Assembly: GCA_965220825.1 (NCBI GenBank)
Contig: OZ244839.1
Location: 868,001-932,000 of the forward strand
Direction of reading: 5' to 3'
Length of the DNA stretch: 64,000 bases
Origin: G965220825 sp965220825
GTDB lineage: Bacteria > Pseudomonadota > Alphaproteobacteria > UBA828
The notes beneath the pieces were generated by a model. The model saw only the letters and a list, made by a program, of their open reading frames with translations. It ran no database searches and was not told the origin of the DNA. A program made the position numbers and the translations under genes. The stretch's first letter is position 1, and the number at the start of each line of letters is the position of its first letter. Of this stretch, positions 51,971 to 60,225 are shown one piece after another.

Positions 51971-52849
51971 CTAGTTCGCGGCCCGTGCGAGCGCGGCCGC
52001 CGCCACCTCGGCGCCGAGCGAGCGAATGAGCTGCTCGCGATAGGCGCTATCCGCCCACAGGTCTTCCTGGGTTTCGATTTCGTCGGCCGCCGCTTCCATG
52101 GCGGCGGCGATTCCCGCCGAATCGCCCGGTGCTACCCCTGCCAGCGCCGCCTCGGCCGCGGCCGAGCGCCTGGGCCCGGTCGCGAGGCCGCCTACCGCCA
52201 CCCGTGCGGACGAGCAGCGCCCGTCTTGCACTTCCGCATAGACGCAGGCACCGATTACCGGCAGCGCATCGGCCACCAGACCCCATTTCTTGTAGGCGCT
52301 GCCCGCATTGGGCTTCGCCGGCGGGAGTGCGATTGCCGTGAGGATCTCGTCCTCCGACCGCGCGGTCTCCAGCGGTCCGCCGATGAAATCTTCCGCGGCG
52401 ATCTGCCGCTCCCCGCTCCCGGCGCTCCGCAGGGTGAGAGTCGCGTCGAGCGCGATGACGGTGGGCGGCATGCAGGCGGCGACGTAGTTCCAGCACAGGC
52501 TGCCGCCGACGGTGCCGAGATTGCGCACCTGGCGGTCTCCCACATGGCCCGCCGCGTCGCGCAACGCCTCATAGGCGCCGTCGAGCCGCGTATCGCCCGC
52601 GATCGCGACATAGCGCGTGGTGGGGCCGATACGTACACCGTCGGCACCCGCCTCCACGCCCGAAAGCGCGCCGATCGCCTGGAGGTCGATCAGGCGCTTC
52701 GGGCGCAGCAGCCGCGACTTGACGGCCTGCATGAGGCTCTGACCGCCCGCCACGAACACGGCGTCGCCCTCCTCGCACCCGGAAAGCGCCGCCAACGCAT
52801 CCTCGACGCTCTCCGGCCGCACATAATCGTCGATCGGTGCTGGATACAT
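51971..52849 (-). CDS. Molybdenum hydroxylase FAD subunit (CoxM-like)
   Basis: 292-aa FAD-binding medium subunit. FAD-binding marks are AVFVAGGQSLMQAVKSRL (VAGGxS loop) and the HVGDRQVRNLGTVGGSLCWN motif (usually RNxGTxGGN; here GGS). The C-terminal CO_deh_flav_C part follows with AYKKWGLVADALPVIGACVY. First gene of a three-gene operon with the 2Fe-2S and Mo subunits, 20 bases apart. Its promoter must lie in the 172-base region shared with the divergent urease genes, which contains a CTATATAG stretch near 52886 but no convincing promoter. Confidence 0.9.
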   Translation of the reverse strand: MYPAPIDDYVRPESVEDALAALSGCEEGDAVFVAGGQSLMQAVKSRLLRPKRLIDLQAIGALSGVEAGADGVRIGPTTRYVAIAGDTRLDGAYEALRDAAGHVGDRQVRNLGTVGGSLCWNYVAACMPPTVIALDATLTLRSAGSGERQIAAEDFIGGPLETARSEDEILTAIALPPAKPNAGSAYKKWGLVADALPVIGACVYAEVQDGRCSSARVAVGGLATGPRRSAAAEAALAGVAPGDSAGIAAAMEAAADEIETQEDLWADSAYREQLIRSLGAEVAAAALARAAN

Positions 52850-53021
52850 CGTCCTTCCCTGTCCCGCCGCGTTCTCCGACGGGCACTATATAGCCGCGTC
52901 CGGACGGCATTGCACGGGTTCGCGGCTCCCGGAGCCGGACCGTGGCATATCGGCTTCAAGGGTGCTGTTTTCCGCGCCGCCATGGATTAGGCTTGGGGCT
53001 GGCCAAAGGGAGGCGCGGCCG

Positions 53022-53717
53022 ATGAATCTCACCCCGACGGAACTCGAGCGGCTCAATATCTTCATGGCGGCCCAGCTCGCCCGCGAACACAAGCGCCGCG
53101 GCATCCGGCTCAGCCATCCGGAAGCGCTCGCCTATATCTGCGACGAACTGCTCATGTCCGCCCGCCAGGGGCGGACGCTCAAAGAACTCATGGGCTACGG
53201 CAAGGAGCTTCTGACCGCGGACGACGTGATGCCGGGCGTCGCCCAACTGATCCCCGTGATCCACGTGGAGGCGATGTTCCCGGACGGTGCAAAGCTCATC
53301 ACCGTCCACCAGCCCATCGGCCCCGGCAAGGAGGCACCCGCTCCCGGCCCGCGCGCCGGAGAGGTACTCACAGGCGACGGCGAGATCGAACTCAACGCCG
53401 GCCGCCCGACGGCCGGCGTCTCCGTCACCAATACGGGGGACCGGCCGGTGCAAGTCGGCAGCCACTTCCATTTCTTCGAGGTCAACCGCGCACTGGAGTT
53501 CGACCGCGAGGCCGCCTTCGGAATGCGGCTCGACATCCCATCGGGTACCGCGGTCCGCTTCGAACCGGGCCAGCGGAAGGAGGTGGCGCTCGTTCAGATC
53601 GGCGGCCGGGGGCGCGTCACCGGCTTCAACAACCTGACCGAGGGCATGATCGATTCGCCCGAGGTTCGAGACCAGGCAACAGCCCGCGCCAGAGAGCGCG
53701 GCTTCCGGGGGGCATGA
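53022..53717 (+). CDS. ureAB: Urease gamma-beta fusion subunit
   Basis: 231 aa joining the urease gamma domain (LTPTELERLNIFMAAQLARE, SHPEALAYICDELLMSAR, residues 1-100) to the beta domain (GEVLTGDGEIELNAGRP, GDRPVQVGSHFHFFEVN, GFNNLTEGM, from about 110). Fused gamma-beta subunits occur in Helicobacter and scattered other bacteria. GGGAGG stands upstream of the ATG at 53022; an earlier ATG at 52962 adds 20 non-conserved residues. Only 4 bases separate it from ureC. Confidence 0.93.
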   Translation: MNLTPTELERLNIFMAAQLAREHKRRGIRLSHPEALAYICDELLMSARQGRTLKELMGYGKELLTADDVMPGVAQLIPVIHVEAMFPDGAKLITVHQPIGPGKEAPAPGPRAGEVLTGDGEIELNAGRPTAGVSVTNTGDRPVQVGSHFHFFEVNRALEFDREAAFGMRLDIPSGTAVRFEPGQRKEVALVQIGGRGRVTGFNNLTEGMIDSPEVRDQATARARERGFRGA

Positions 53718-53721
53718 TCCC

Positions 53722-55431
53722 ATGGCGAAGATCGCGCGCGAGACCTATGCCCGCTATTACGGCCCGACCAAGGGCGACAAGATCCGGCTTGGCGATACTT
53801 CGCTTCTCGCCGAGATCGAACATGATCACACCGTCTATGGCGACGAATGCTGGACGGGCGCCGGACGCGTCATGCGGGACGGCATGTCCTATGACGCCCA
53901 CACCTCCAAGGCCGACGGCGCTATCGACATGCTGGTGGAGAATGCCACCATCGTCGATCCCGTTCTCGGGATCGTCAAAGGCGATATCGGCATCAAGGAC
54001 GGCAAGATCGCGGGCGTCGGCAAGGCCGGCAACCCCAACACCCAGGACGGGGTGGATGCGAACCTCGTCTGCGGCCCCAACACCACCTACTACCCCGCCG
54101 GCGGGCTGATCGTGACGCCGGGCGGGATCGACGTCCATGTCCACTGGATGTCGGCCGCACAGTGCGACCACGCGCTCGCGAGCGGGCTTACCACCATGAT
54201 CGGCGGCACCATGGGCCCGCTCTTCGCCATCGACTGCGGCGGCCCGTGGAACACCTGGCGCATGCTGGAAGCCTCGGAGCACTGGCCGGTCAATTTCGGC
54301 TTCTTCGGGCGCGGCTCGTCCCACGACCCGGCCACCATCGCGGAGCATCTGGACGGCGGCATCATCGGCGTGAAGATCCACGAGGATTACGGCGCCATGC
54401 CCGCCACTATCGACGCGTGCCTGCGGGCCTCCGCCGAGCACGACTTCCCGGTCCAGATCCATACCGATACGCTGAACGAATCGGGCTTCTACGAAGACAC
54501 CATGGCAGCCATCGCCGGACGCGCCATCCACATGTACCACACGGAGGGCTCGGGCGGCGGCCATGCGCCGGACATCATCCGCTGCAACGGCGAGCCGCAC
54601 TGCCTGCCTTCCTCCACCAATCCCACCAATCCCTACACGGTCAACGTCTTCGACGAGCAGCTCGACATGACCATGGCGTGCCACCTGCTGCGCTACGACC
54701 TGCCGGAGGACGTGGCCTTCGCCGAGAGCCGGGTGCGCCACGGGACCATCGCCGCAGAGGATGTGCTTCACGATATCGGGGCGGTCTCCATGTTTGGCTC
54801 CGACAGCCAGGGCATGGGGCGGATCAACGAGGTGATAACCCGCTGCTGGCAGCTTGCCAGCAAGATGCGGGACCAGCGCGGGCGCCTGCCCGGGGAGAAG
54901 ACGGCGGACGCCGACAATGAGCGGATCAAGCGCTATGTCGCGAAATACACGATAAACCCGGCGATCGCCTTCGGCATCGACGATTATGTGGGCTCCCTGG
55001 AGCCCGGCAAGATGGCGGACCTCGTGACGTGGCGGCCCGCTTTCTTCGGCATCAAGCCGTTCGGGGTGATCAAGGGCGGCTTCGTCGCCTGGGGCGCGAG
55101 CGGCGACCCTTCCGGCAGTTACTTCCAGACCGAACCGGTGATCGGGCGGCCCCAGTTCGGCTATCACGGTCGGGCGCCGCAGACCTTGAGCGCCACCTTC
55201 GCCCACCGGCGGGCGCTCGACATCGACGTGCCGGGGCGGCTCGGCCTCGCCAAGCCGATCCTTCCCATCGGGAGTTTCACCAAGCTCACCAAGAAGGACA
55301 TGCTGCACAACGACGCATGTCCCGACATCCGCGTCGATCCGCAGACCTTCGAGGTGTTCGTGGACGGGGAGCTCGCGACCTGCGAGCCCATCGACAAGAT
55401 CACCCTCGGCCAGAACTATCTGATGCGTTGA
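53722..55431 (+). CDS. ureC: Urease alpha (catalytic) subunit, divergent type
   Basis: 569 aa. All nickel and catalytic residues of Klebsiella urease have counterparts: H139 and H141 (DVHVH), the carbamylated lysine K218 and H220 (VKIHEDYG), H247 (IHTDTLNESG), H273 (HTEGSGGGHAPD), C320 and H321 of the flap (MACHLL), R337 and D361 (GSDSQ). So it should be able to hydrolyse urea or a close analogue. Around the site several usually invariant stretches differ, for example GGTMGPLFAIDCGGPW in place of GGGTGPAxGxxATTCTPG. Sits between ureAB and ureD; ureE, ureF and ureG are not in the window. Confidence 0.93.
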   Translation: MAKIARETYARYYGPTKGDKIRLGDTSLLAEIEHDHTVYGDECWTGAGRVMRDGMSYDAHTSKADGAIDMLVENATIVDPVLGIVKGDIGIKDGKIAGVGKAGNPNTQDGVDANLVCGPNTTYYPAGGLIVTPGGIDVHVHWMSAAQCDHALASGLTTMIGGTMGPLFAIDCGGPWNTWRMLEASEHWPVNFGFFGRGSSHDPATIAEHLDGGIIGVKIHEDYGAMPATIDACLRASAEHDFPVQIHTDTLNESGFYEDTMAAIAGRAIHMYHTEGSGGGHAPDIIRCNGEPHCLPSSTNPTNPYTVNVFDEQLDMTMACHLLRYDLPEDVAFAESRVRHGTIAAEDVLHDIGAVSMFGSDSQGMGRINEVITRCWQLASKMRDQRGRLPGEKTADADNERIKRYVAKYTINPAIAFGIDDYVGSLEPGKMADLVTWRPAFFGIKPFGVIKGGFVAWGASGDPSGSYFQTEPVIGRPQFGYHGRAPQTLSATFAHRRALDIDVPGRLGLAKPILPIGSFTKLTKKDMLHNDACPDIRVDPQTFEVFVDGELATCEPIDKITLGQNYLMR

Positions 55432-55441
55432 GCGCCACGCC

Positions 55442-56326
55442 TTGAATGCCGCCCCTCCCGGCGCCGGCCGGCCTCTGGACGGGGCGGTCGCGGCGCTCCC
55501 CCAGATCGAACCCCAGGCGGCGTTCCGCTTTGCGCGCGCGCCCGACGGGGAGAGCTACGTGGCGCGCCAGCGGGTGGGCTATCCCTTTCATGTCACGAGG
55601 CCGTTCTATCTGGATTCGACGCCCGAAGGCGCATTGACGCTCTATCTCCAGTCGGTCTCCGGCGGCATCTATCAGGGCGAGGACCTGTTGACGGAATGTG
55701 TCGCCGAAGCGGGCAGCACCGCCCACGTGACGACCCAGGCCGCCACGATCGTCCACCGCATGCCGGCGGAAACGGCGCGACAGACCGCGGCGCTGCGGGC
55801 GGAGGGCGACGCGCTGCTGGAATACCTGCCGGACCCGCTGATCCTTTTCCCCGGCTCGCGCCTCACCTCTGTGCTCGACATCGCCGCCGCACCGGACGCG
55901 GTCGTGGTTGCCTCGGAAAGCTTCACCCACCACGACCCCGGCGGCCGTGGGCGCCGCTTCGACCACTTCCACGCGGAGATGCGCATCCGCGACGCAAGCG
56001 GGCGGCTTCTGGCGCTCGAGCGCTACGCCCTTTTGGGCGACCGTCTCGCGGAAGGCGCAGGACCGGCGGCGGTCTGGCCCTCCCAGGGCAGCTTCGTCGT
56101 CGTCTGCACGGGCTCCCACCGGAACGCGCTCCTGGATGCGATGCGGGACGCCATGCCGGACGACGGCACCATCTATGCCGGTGCGACGATGCTACCCAAT
56201 GACTGCGGCATCACCGCCCGCATTCTCGCCAGAGACGGCGCTGCGCTGCGCACGACCCTCGATGCCGCGTGGCACGCCGCCCGCACGATCCTTGTCGGCG
56301 CGCCACCCGGCCCCCGGCGGAAGTAG
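55442..56326 (+). CDS. ureD: Urease accessory protein UreD
   Basis: 294-aa UreD/UreH family chaperone that helps deliver nickel to apo-urease together with UreF and UreG. Family traits visible: FHVTRPFYLDSTPEGALTLY, the SGGIYQGEDLLTECVAEAGS motif, AHVTTQAATIVHR, and LEYLPDPLILFPGSRLTSVL. The start is uncertain: the frame opens with TTG 55442 immediately after ureC, and no good ATG precedes the conserved region. A GC-rich hairpin follows the stop. The partner genes ureE, ureF and ureG must be elsewhere in the genome. Confidence 0.87.
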   Translation: MNAAPPGAGRPLDGAVAALPQIEPQAAFRFARAPDGESYVARQRVGYPFHVTRPFYLDSTPEGALTLYLQSVSGGIYQGEDLLTECVAEAGSTAHVTTQAATIVHRMPAETARQTAALRAEGDALLEYLPDPLILFPGSRLTSVLDIAAAPDAVVVASESFTHHDPGGRGRRFDHFHAEMRIRDASGRLLALERYALLGDRLAEGAGPAAVWPSQGSFVVVCTGSHRNALLDAMRDAMPDDGTIYAGATMLPNDCGITARILARDGAALRTTLDAAWHAARTILVGAPPGPRRK

Positions 56327-56351
56327 CGGGCCAGCACGGGCGATGGCCCGC
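56326..56351 (+). terminator. Possible terminator hairpin after ureD
   Basis: GCGGGCCA (56326-56333) pairs perfectly with TGGCCCGC (56344-56351) around a ten-base loop, starting in the ureD stop codon. No T tract follows, so it may be a weak or Rho-assisted terminator or an RNA-stabilising stem. Confidence 0.35.
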
Positions 56352-56428
56352 GCCGACGCGAGGACGCCCGCTTGCCGCGGGCCGGGAAAGATTTTAGGTT
56401 CGCCCTCCCTGGAGAAAGCCACGCAGCC

Positions 56429-57631
56429 ATGTCGATACTCGCGAAGCGCCTTTCCCGGATCAAACCGTCACCGACCATCGCGATCTCCGACCTCGCGCGC
56501 AGCCTGAAGGCGCAAGGGCGGGACGTGATCGGGCTCTCGGCGGGGGAGCCGGACTTCGATACGCCGGAAAACGCCAAGGACGCGGGTATCGACGCCATCC
56601 GGGACGGCAAGACGAAATATACCGAGGTCGCCGGACTCCCCGCTCTCAAGACCGCCATCGCCGACAAGTTCCGCCGCGAGAACGGCCTCGACTACGGCCC
56701 GGACGAGATCATCGTCGGCGTCGGCGCCAAGCAGGTCCTGTTCAACGCGCTGATGGCGACGATCGATCCGGGGGACGAGGTGATCGTGCCGGCACCCTAC
56801 TGGGTCTCCTACCCCGATCTCGCCTTGCTCATGGACGGCACGCCCGTCATCGTGCCGACGCGAGAGGAAGACGGCTTCAAGCTGCGCGCCGACGCGCTGG
56901 CCGCCGCCGTCACGCCCCGCACCAAATGGCTCATCCTCAATACGCCCGGCAATCCCAGCGGCGCGGCCTATGACGCCGACGAGCTCGCGGCACTAGCCGC
57001 CGTACTGCTCGACCACCCCGGGGTCTGGGTCATGGCCGACGACATCTACGAGCATCTGGTCTATGACGGCCGGACGCACAGCACCTTCGCCGCCGTGGAG
57101 CCCCGGCTCCAATCCCGCACGCTCACCGTCAACGGCGTTTCCAAGGCCTACGCCATGACCGGTTGGCGGATCGGCTTCGCCGGCGGCCCCGCGGCGCTCA
57201 TCGGCGCGATGACCAAAGTCCAGTCGCAATCCACGTCCAACCCGGCGTCCATCAGCCAGCACGCCACTATCGAGGCGCTGAACGGCCCGCAGGATTTCAT
57301 CGCCGAGCGCAAGGCCGTCTTCCAGGAGCGGCGCGACCTCGTGGTGGGGATGCTGAACCAGACGGAAGGCCTCCGCTGCGCGACGCCGGAGGGAGCGTTC
57401 TACGTCTATCCGAGCTGCGCGGGGCTGATCGGCCGGAAGACACCCGCCGGGGCGACTCTCGAAAGCGACGAGGATGTCGCGCGCTACCTGCTGGATTCGG
57501 AAGGCGTCGCCGTGGTCCACGGTGCGGCCTTCGGCCTCGAGCCCTATTTCCGAATTTCCTACGCCACCTCCAGCGAGATACTCGAGGAGGCCTGCATCCG
57601 CATCAAGCGCGCCGTCGCCGCCCTCGTCTAG
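56429..57631 (+). CDS. aspC: Class I pyridoxal aminotransferase (aspartate aminotransferase type)
   Basis: 400-aa fold-type I aminotransferase of the alphaproteobacterial aspartate/prephenate group. Marks: SILAKRLSRIKPSPTIAISD at the start, LSAGEPDFDTPENAK, TKYTEVAGLPALKTAIA, ILNTPGNPSGAAY, the PLP lysine near residue 238 in VNGVSKAYAMTGWRIGFAGG, and RISYATSSEILEEAC at the end. Interconverts aspartate and oxaloacetate, and possibly prephenate and arogenate. ATG 56429 has AGAAAG in the leader. Stand-alone gene, converging with msrP 31 bases away. Confidence 0.92.
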   Translation: MSILAKRLSRIKPSPTIAISDLARSLKAQGRDVIGLSAGEPDFDTPENAKDAGIDAIRDGKTKYTEVAGLPALKTAIADKFRRENGLDYGPDEIIVGVGAKQVLFNALMATIDPGDEVIVPAPYWVSYPDLALLMDGTPVIVPTREEDGFKLRADALAAAVTPRTKWLILNTPGNPSGAAYDADELAALAAVLLDHPGVWVMADDIYEHLVYDGRTHSTFAAVEPRLQSRTLTVNGVSKAYAMTGWRIGFAGGPAALIGAMTKVQSQSTSNPASISQHATIEALNGPQDFIAERKAVFQERRDLVVGMLNQTEGLRCATPEGAFYVYPSCAGLIGRKTPAGATLESDEDVARYLLDSEGVAVVHGAAFGLEPYFRISYATSSEILEEACIRIKRAVAALV

Positions 57632-57662
57632 GACCACGGGCTCCCGCGCAGACGGTGCCGGG

Positions 57663-58658
57663 TCACATATAGAGCCGCTCGTCTTCCATCCCGGTATAGA
57701 GCCCGGCGACCTCTTCGGCGTAACCGTTGAAGAGCAGGGTCTCGCGCCGCTCCTGACCGTCCGGGCCGTAGAAACGCTCGCTGGCCTGACTCCAGCGGGG
57801 GTGGGGCACGGCGGGGTTCACATTGGCCCAGAAGCCGTATTCGTTGCCCGCGAGCTCCTCCCAGAACGAGACCGGCCGCTCCTCGGCGAAGTGGAACCGC
57901 ACGATGCCCTTGATGTGCTTGAAGCCGTATTTCCAGGGAACCGCAAGGCGCAGCGGCGCACCGTTCTGCTTGGGGATCGGCTTGCCGTAATAGCCGGTGG
58001 CGATGAAGGCGAGGTCGTGTGCGGCCTCCGCCATTGAGAGGCCCTCGAGATAGGGCCAGGGATACCAGATCTGGCGCTGACCCGGCGCCACGCCGTCGTC
58101 CTCGAAGGTCTCCATGACGACATATTTCGCCGAGCCGAGCGGCCGTGCGAACGCCAGCAGGGCCTTGAGCGGGAAGCCGCCATAGGGCACGGCAATGGAC
58201 CACGCCTCGACGCAGCGGTGGCGGTAGAGCCGCTCCTCCAGCGGCATCCGGGCCAGCAGATCGTCGATATCGACGGTCGCGGGCTGTTCCACCAGCCCGT
58301 CGAACGTGACCGTCCACGGCCGGATCGGAAGCGCCTGGGCCTTGTCCCAGATCTCCTTGTAGGAGCCGAACTCGTAATAATTGTTATAGGTCGTCGCGAT
58401 GGATTCCGGCGTGAGCGGGCGGTCGAGGACGTAGCGCTCGTTCCGCGGGACGGGATAGAGATGGGCCGACGGATCCTCGCTGGGCGCCGCCTCGTCGTCC
58501 GCCCGGGCCGAAGCGAGACCGCCTGCGAACGGCGCCGCGGCGGCGATGAGCGGCCCCGTGGCGAGCCCCTTGAGCAGAGTGCGCCGGTTCCGGAATACGG
58601 ATTCGGGTGTCGCCGCGGCCTCGGGAAGCTCCCAGCGGCGTGGACTCTTGATGAGCAT
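57663..58658 (-). CDS. msrP: Periplasmic methionine-sulfoxide reductase catalytic subunit MsrP
   Basis: 331-aa molybdopterin enzyme of the YedY/MsrP family that repairs oxidised methionines of periplasmic proteins. A Tat signal (RNRRTLLKG with following hydrophobic GPLIAAAAPFAGGLASA) leads to the mature part with YNNYYEFGS, WTVTFDGLVEQP, the Mo-binding cysteine in YRHRCVEAWSIAVPYGG and PLRLAVPWKYGFKHIKGIV. Its membrane haem partner MsrQ normally lies beside it; here neither neighbour encodes it. Start ATG 58658 at MLIKSPRRWELP is conserved; a longer frame is not. Convergent with aspC. Confidence 0.92.
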   Translation of the reverse strand: MLIKSPRRWELPEAAATPESVFRNRRTLLKGLATGPLIAAAAPFAGGLASARADDEAAPSEDPSAHLYPVPRNERYVLDRPLTPESIATTYNNYYEFGSYKEIWDKAQALPIRPWTVTFDGLVEQPATVDIDDLLARMPLEERLYRHRCVEAWSIAVPYGGFPLKALLAFARPLGSAKYVVMETFEDDGVAPGQRQIWYPWPYLEGLSMAEAAHDLAFIATGYYGKPIPKQNGAPLRLAVPWKYGFKHIKGIVRFHFAEERPVSFWEELAGNEYGFWANVNPAVPHPRWSQASERFYGPDGQERRETLLFNGYAEEVAGLYTGMEDERLYM

Positions 58659-58764
58659 CGAAACGTCTCCCCTTCGACGGCCCCCGCGCAACGCGGACGC
58701 GTCCTGCGTGCCTCTTCGACAAAGGTGTGGCCGGATGCCGGAAGATGCAAGCGGCGCGTGCCGT

Positions 58765-60069
58765 CTATGCGCAACGATCAAGGGCATCCGCCAGAATTCG
58801 GGCGGCACGGGCGAGTTCGGCCTCCGTGGTGCAGAACGGGGGCACGAAGCGCAGCACATTGCCGTGGCGGCCGCGGACGGAGAAGAGAAGCCCCGCCCCG
58901 AGGCAGTCGCGAAACACGGCGCGGGCTTCGCGATCCGCGGGCTCCTTGGTTGCCCGGTCGCGCACCAGTTCGATGCCCTGCAGGCAGCCACGGCCTCTGA
59001 TGTCGCCGATCAGGGCGAAGCGCTGCTGCAGATCTTCCATCAACCCCCGCCAGCAGGCACCCACCGCGCGGGCACGCGCCGGCAGGTCTTCCTCCAGGAT
59101 TTCGTCGAGGCTCGCGAGGCCCGCGGTGCAGGCGATGGGATCGGAGGAATGGGAATGGCCGAAGGTAAGCCCGCCTGCGAGTGCGCGCTCGGCGACGGCA
59201 TCGCTCGTCACCATGGCACTGATCGGCAAGCCGCCGCCGAAATGCTTGGAGAGCGTCATGACATCCGGCACGACGCCGTGCTGACGATATGCATACAACG
59301 CGCCCTGCTTGCCGAGCCCGGTCTGCGCTTCGTCCAGGATGAGCAGCGCGCCGCGGGCTTCCAGCCCCTTCTTGAGGGCGGCGAGATAGCCCGGCGGCAT
59401 TTCGATCACGCCGCCGGCGCTGATCGTGGGCTCGGCGATCACCGCGGCGAGATTCCCGGGACACTGGCGATCCAGCAGGTCGAAGCCGATCTCCAGCAGC
59501 GGCCGCCACCAGTCCTCGCCGTCCGTGCCCACGGGCGAGCGGTAGGCGTAGGGCGCGGGGATTGCGTGAATATCGGGGAGCGCAGGGCCGTGCCCGGCGA
59601 CCGTCGCCGCAAAGCTCATGGCCCGGGTCGCATCGGTATAGCCGTGAAAGCTCAGACTCAACGCACCGATACCGCTCCGGCCCGTGGCACGGCGTGCGAA
59701 CAGCACGGCGGCCTCGTTGGAATCCGCGCCCGACTGGATGAACAGCGCGCGGCTGAGCGGGGGGTCGAACGTCTCCCCCAGGCGGGACGCCAAGCGAAGC
59801 TCCGGCTCGTTGAAATAGACCGAACTCGCATGCGTCAGTTTTTCGAGGCCCCGCTGCACGGCGCGCGTGACGCGCGGATTGTTGTGTCCGAGCGCGGAGC
59901 ACATCTGCCCCGAATTGAAGTCCAGATAGGCTTTTCCCGCCGAATCGAAAACCTCGGCCCCTTGGGCGCGCACGAAGATCGGCCCCTCTTCGGCGGGCAC
60001 CACGTCGGAAAGCAGTTCGCTCCGTACAAGATGGCGCGTGCCCCGGGCACGCAACGCCTCCCAATCCAC
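58765..60069 (-). CDS. Class III aminotransferase (2,2-dialkylglycine-decarboxylase-like)
   Basis: 434 aa. It opens with DWEALRARGTRHLVR and has YLDFNSGQMCSALGHNNPRV, the phosphate loop QSGADSNEAAVLFARRATG, LSFHGYTDATRAMSF, ILDEAQTGLGKQGALYAY and the PLP lysine in TLSKHFGGGLPISAM, all as in DgdA-like enzymes. DgdA proper couples decarboxylation of dialkylglycines to transamination; whether this member decarboxylates cannot be told from sequence. Stand-alone gene, divergent from parE across 156 bases that contain the palindrome AACAAATTGTT close to its start. Confidence 0.87.
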   Translation of the reverse strand: MDWEALRARGTRHLVRSELLSDVVPAEEGPIFVRAQGAEVFDSAGKAYLDFNSGQMCSALGHNNPRVTRAVQRGLEKLTHASSVYFNEPELRLASRLGETFDPPLSRALFIQSGADSNEAAVLFARRATGRSGIGALSLSFHGYTDATRAMSFAATVAGHGPALPDIHAIPAPYAYRSPVGTDGEDWWRPLLEIGFDLLDRQCPGNLAAVIAEPTISAGGVIEMPPGYLAALKKGLEARGALLILDEAQTGLGKQGALYAYRQHGVVPDVMTLSKHFGGGLPISAMVTSDAVAERALAGGLTFGHSHSSDPIACTAGLASLDEILEEDLPARARAVGACWRGLMEDLQQRFALIGDIRGRGCLQGIELVRDRATKEPADREARAVFRDCLGAGLLFSVRGRHGNVLRFVPPFCTTEAELARAARILADALDRCA

Positions 60070-60225
60070 TGCTCGTCCCCCCTTGCTCGGGCGTGCGTCC
60101 GCCTGCCCGCCTTCAACAAATTGTTATCTGCGCGCCCCCGCCCGCAACATGTCGCGGCGGTGGCCAAAGCGCGGGTCCTCCTCTATAGAGGGCGCCGCAA
60201 CGCTCGGTCCCGCCGCAGGATTCGC

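Noticed and set aside
49066..52849. Annotation as aerobic carbon monoxide dehydrogenase (coxMSL)
   Set aside because: The large subunit lacks the AYRCSFR loop that defines CO-oxidising form I, so only a CoxMSL-like molybdenum hydroxylase is supported.
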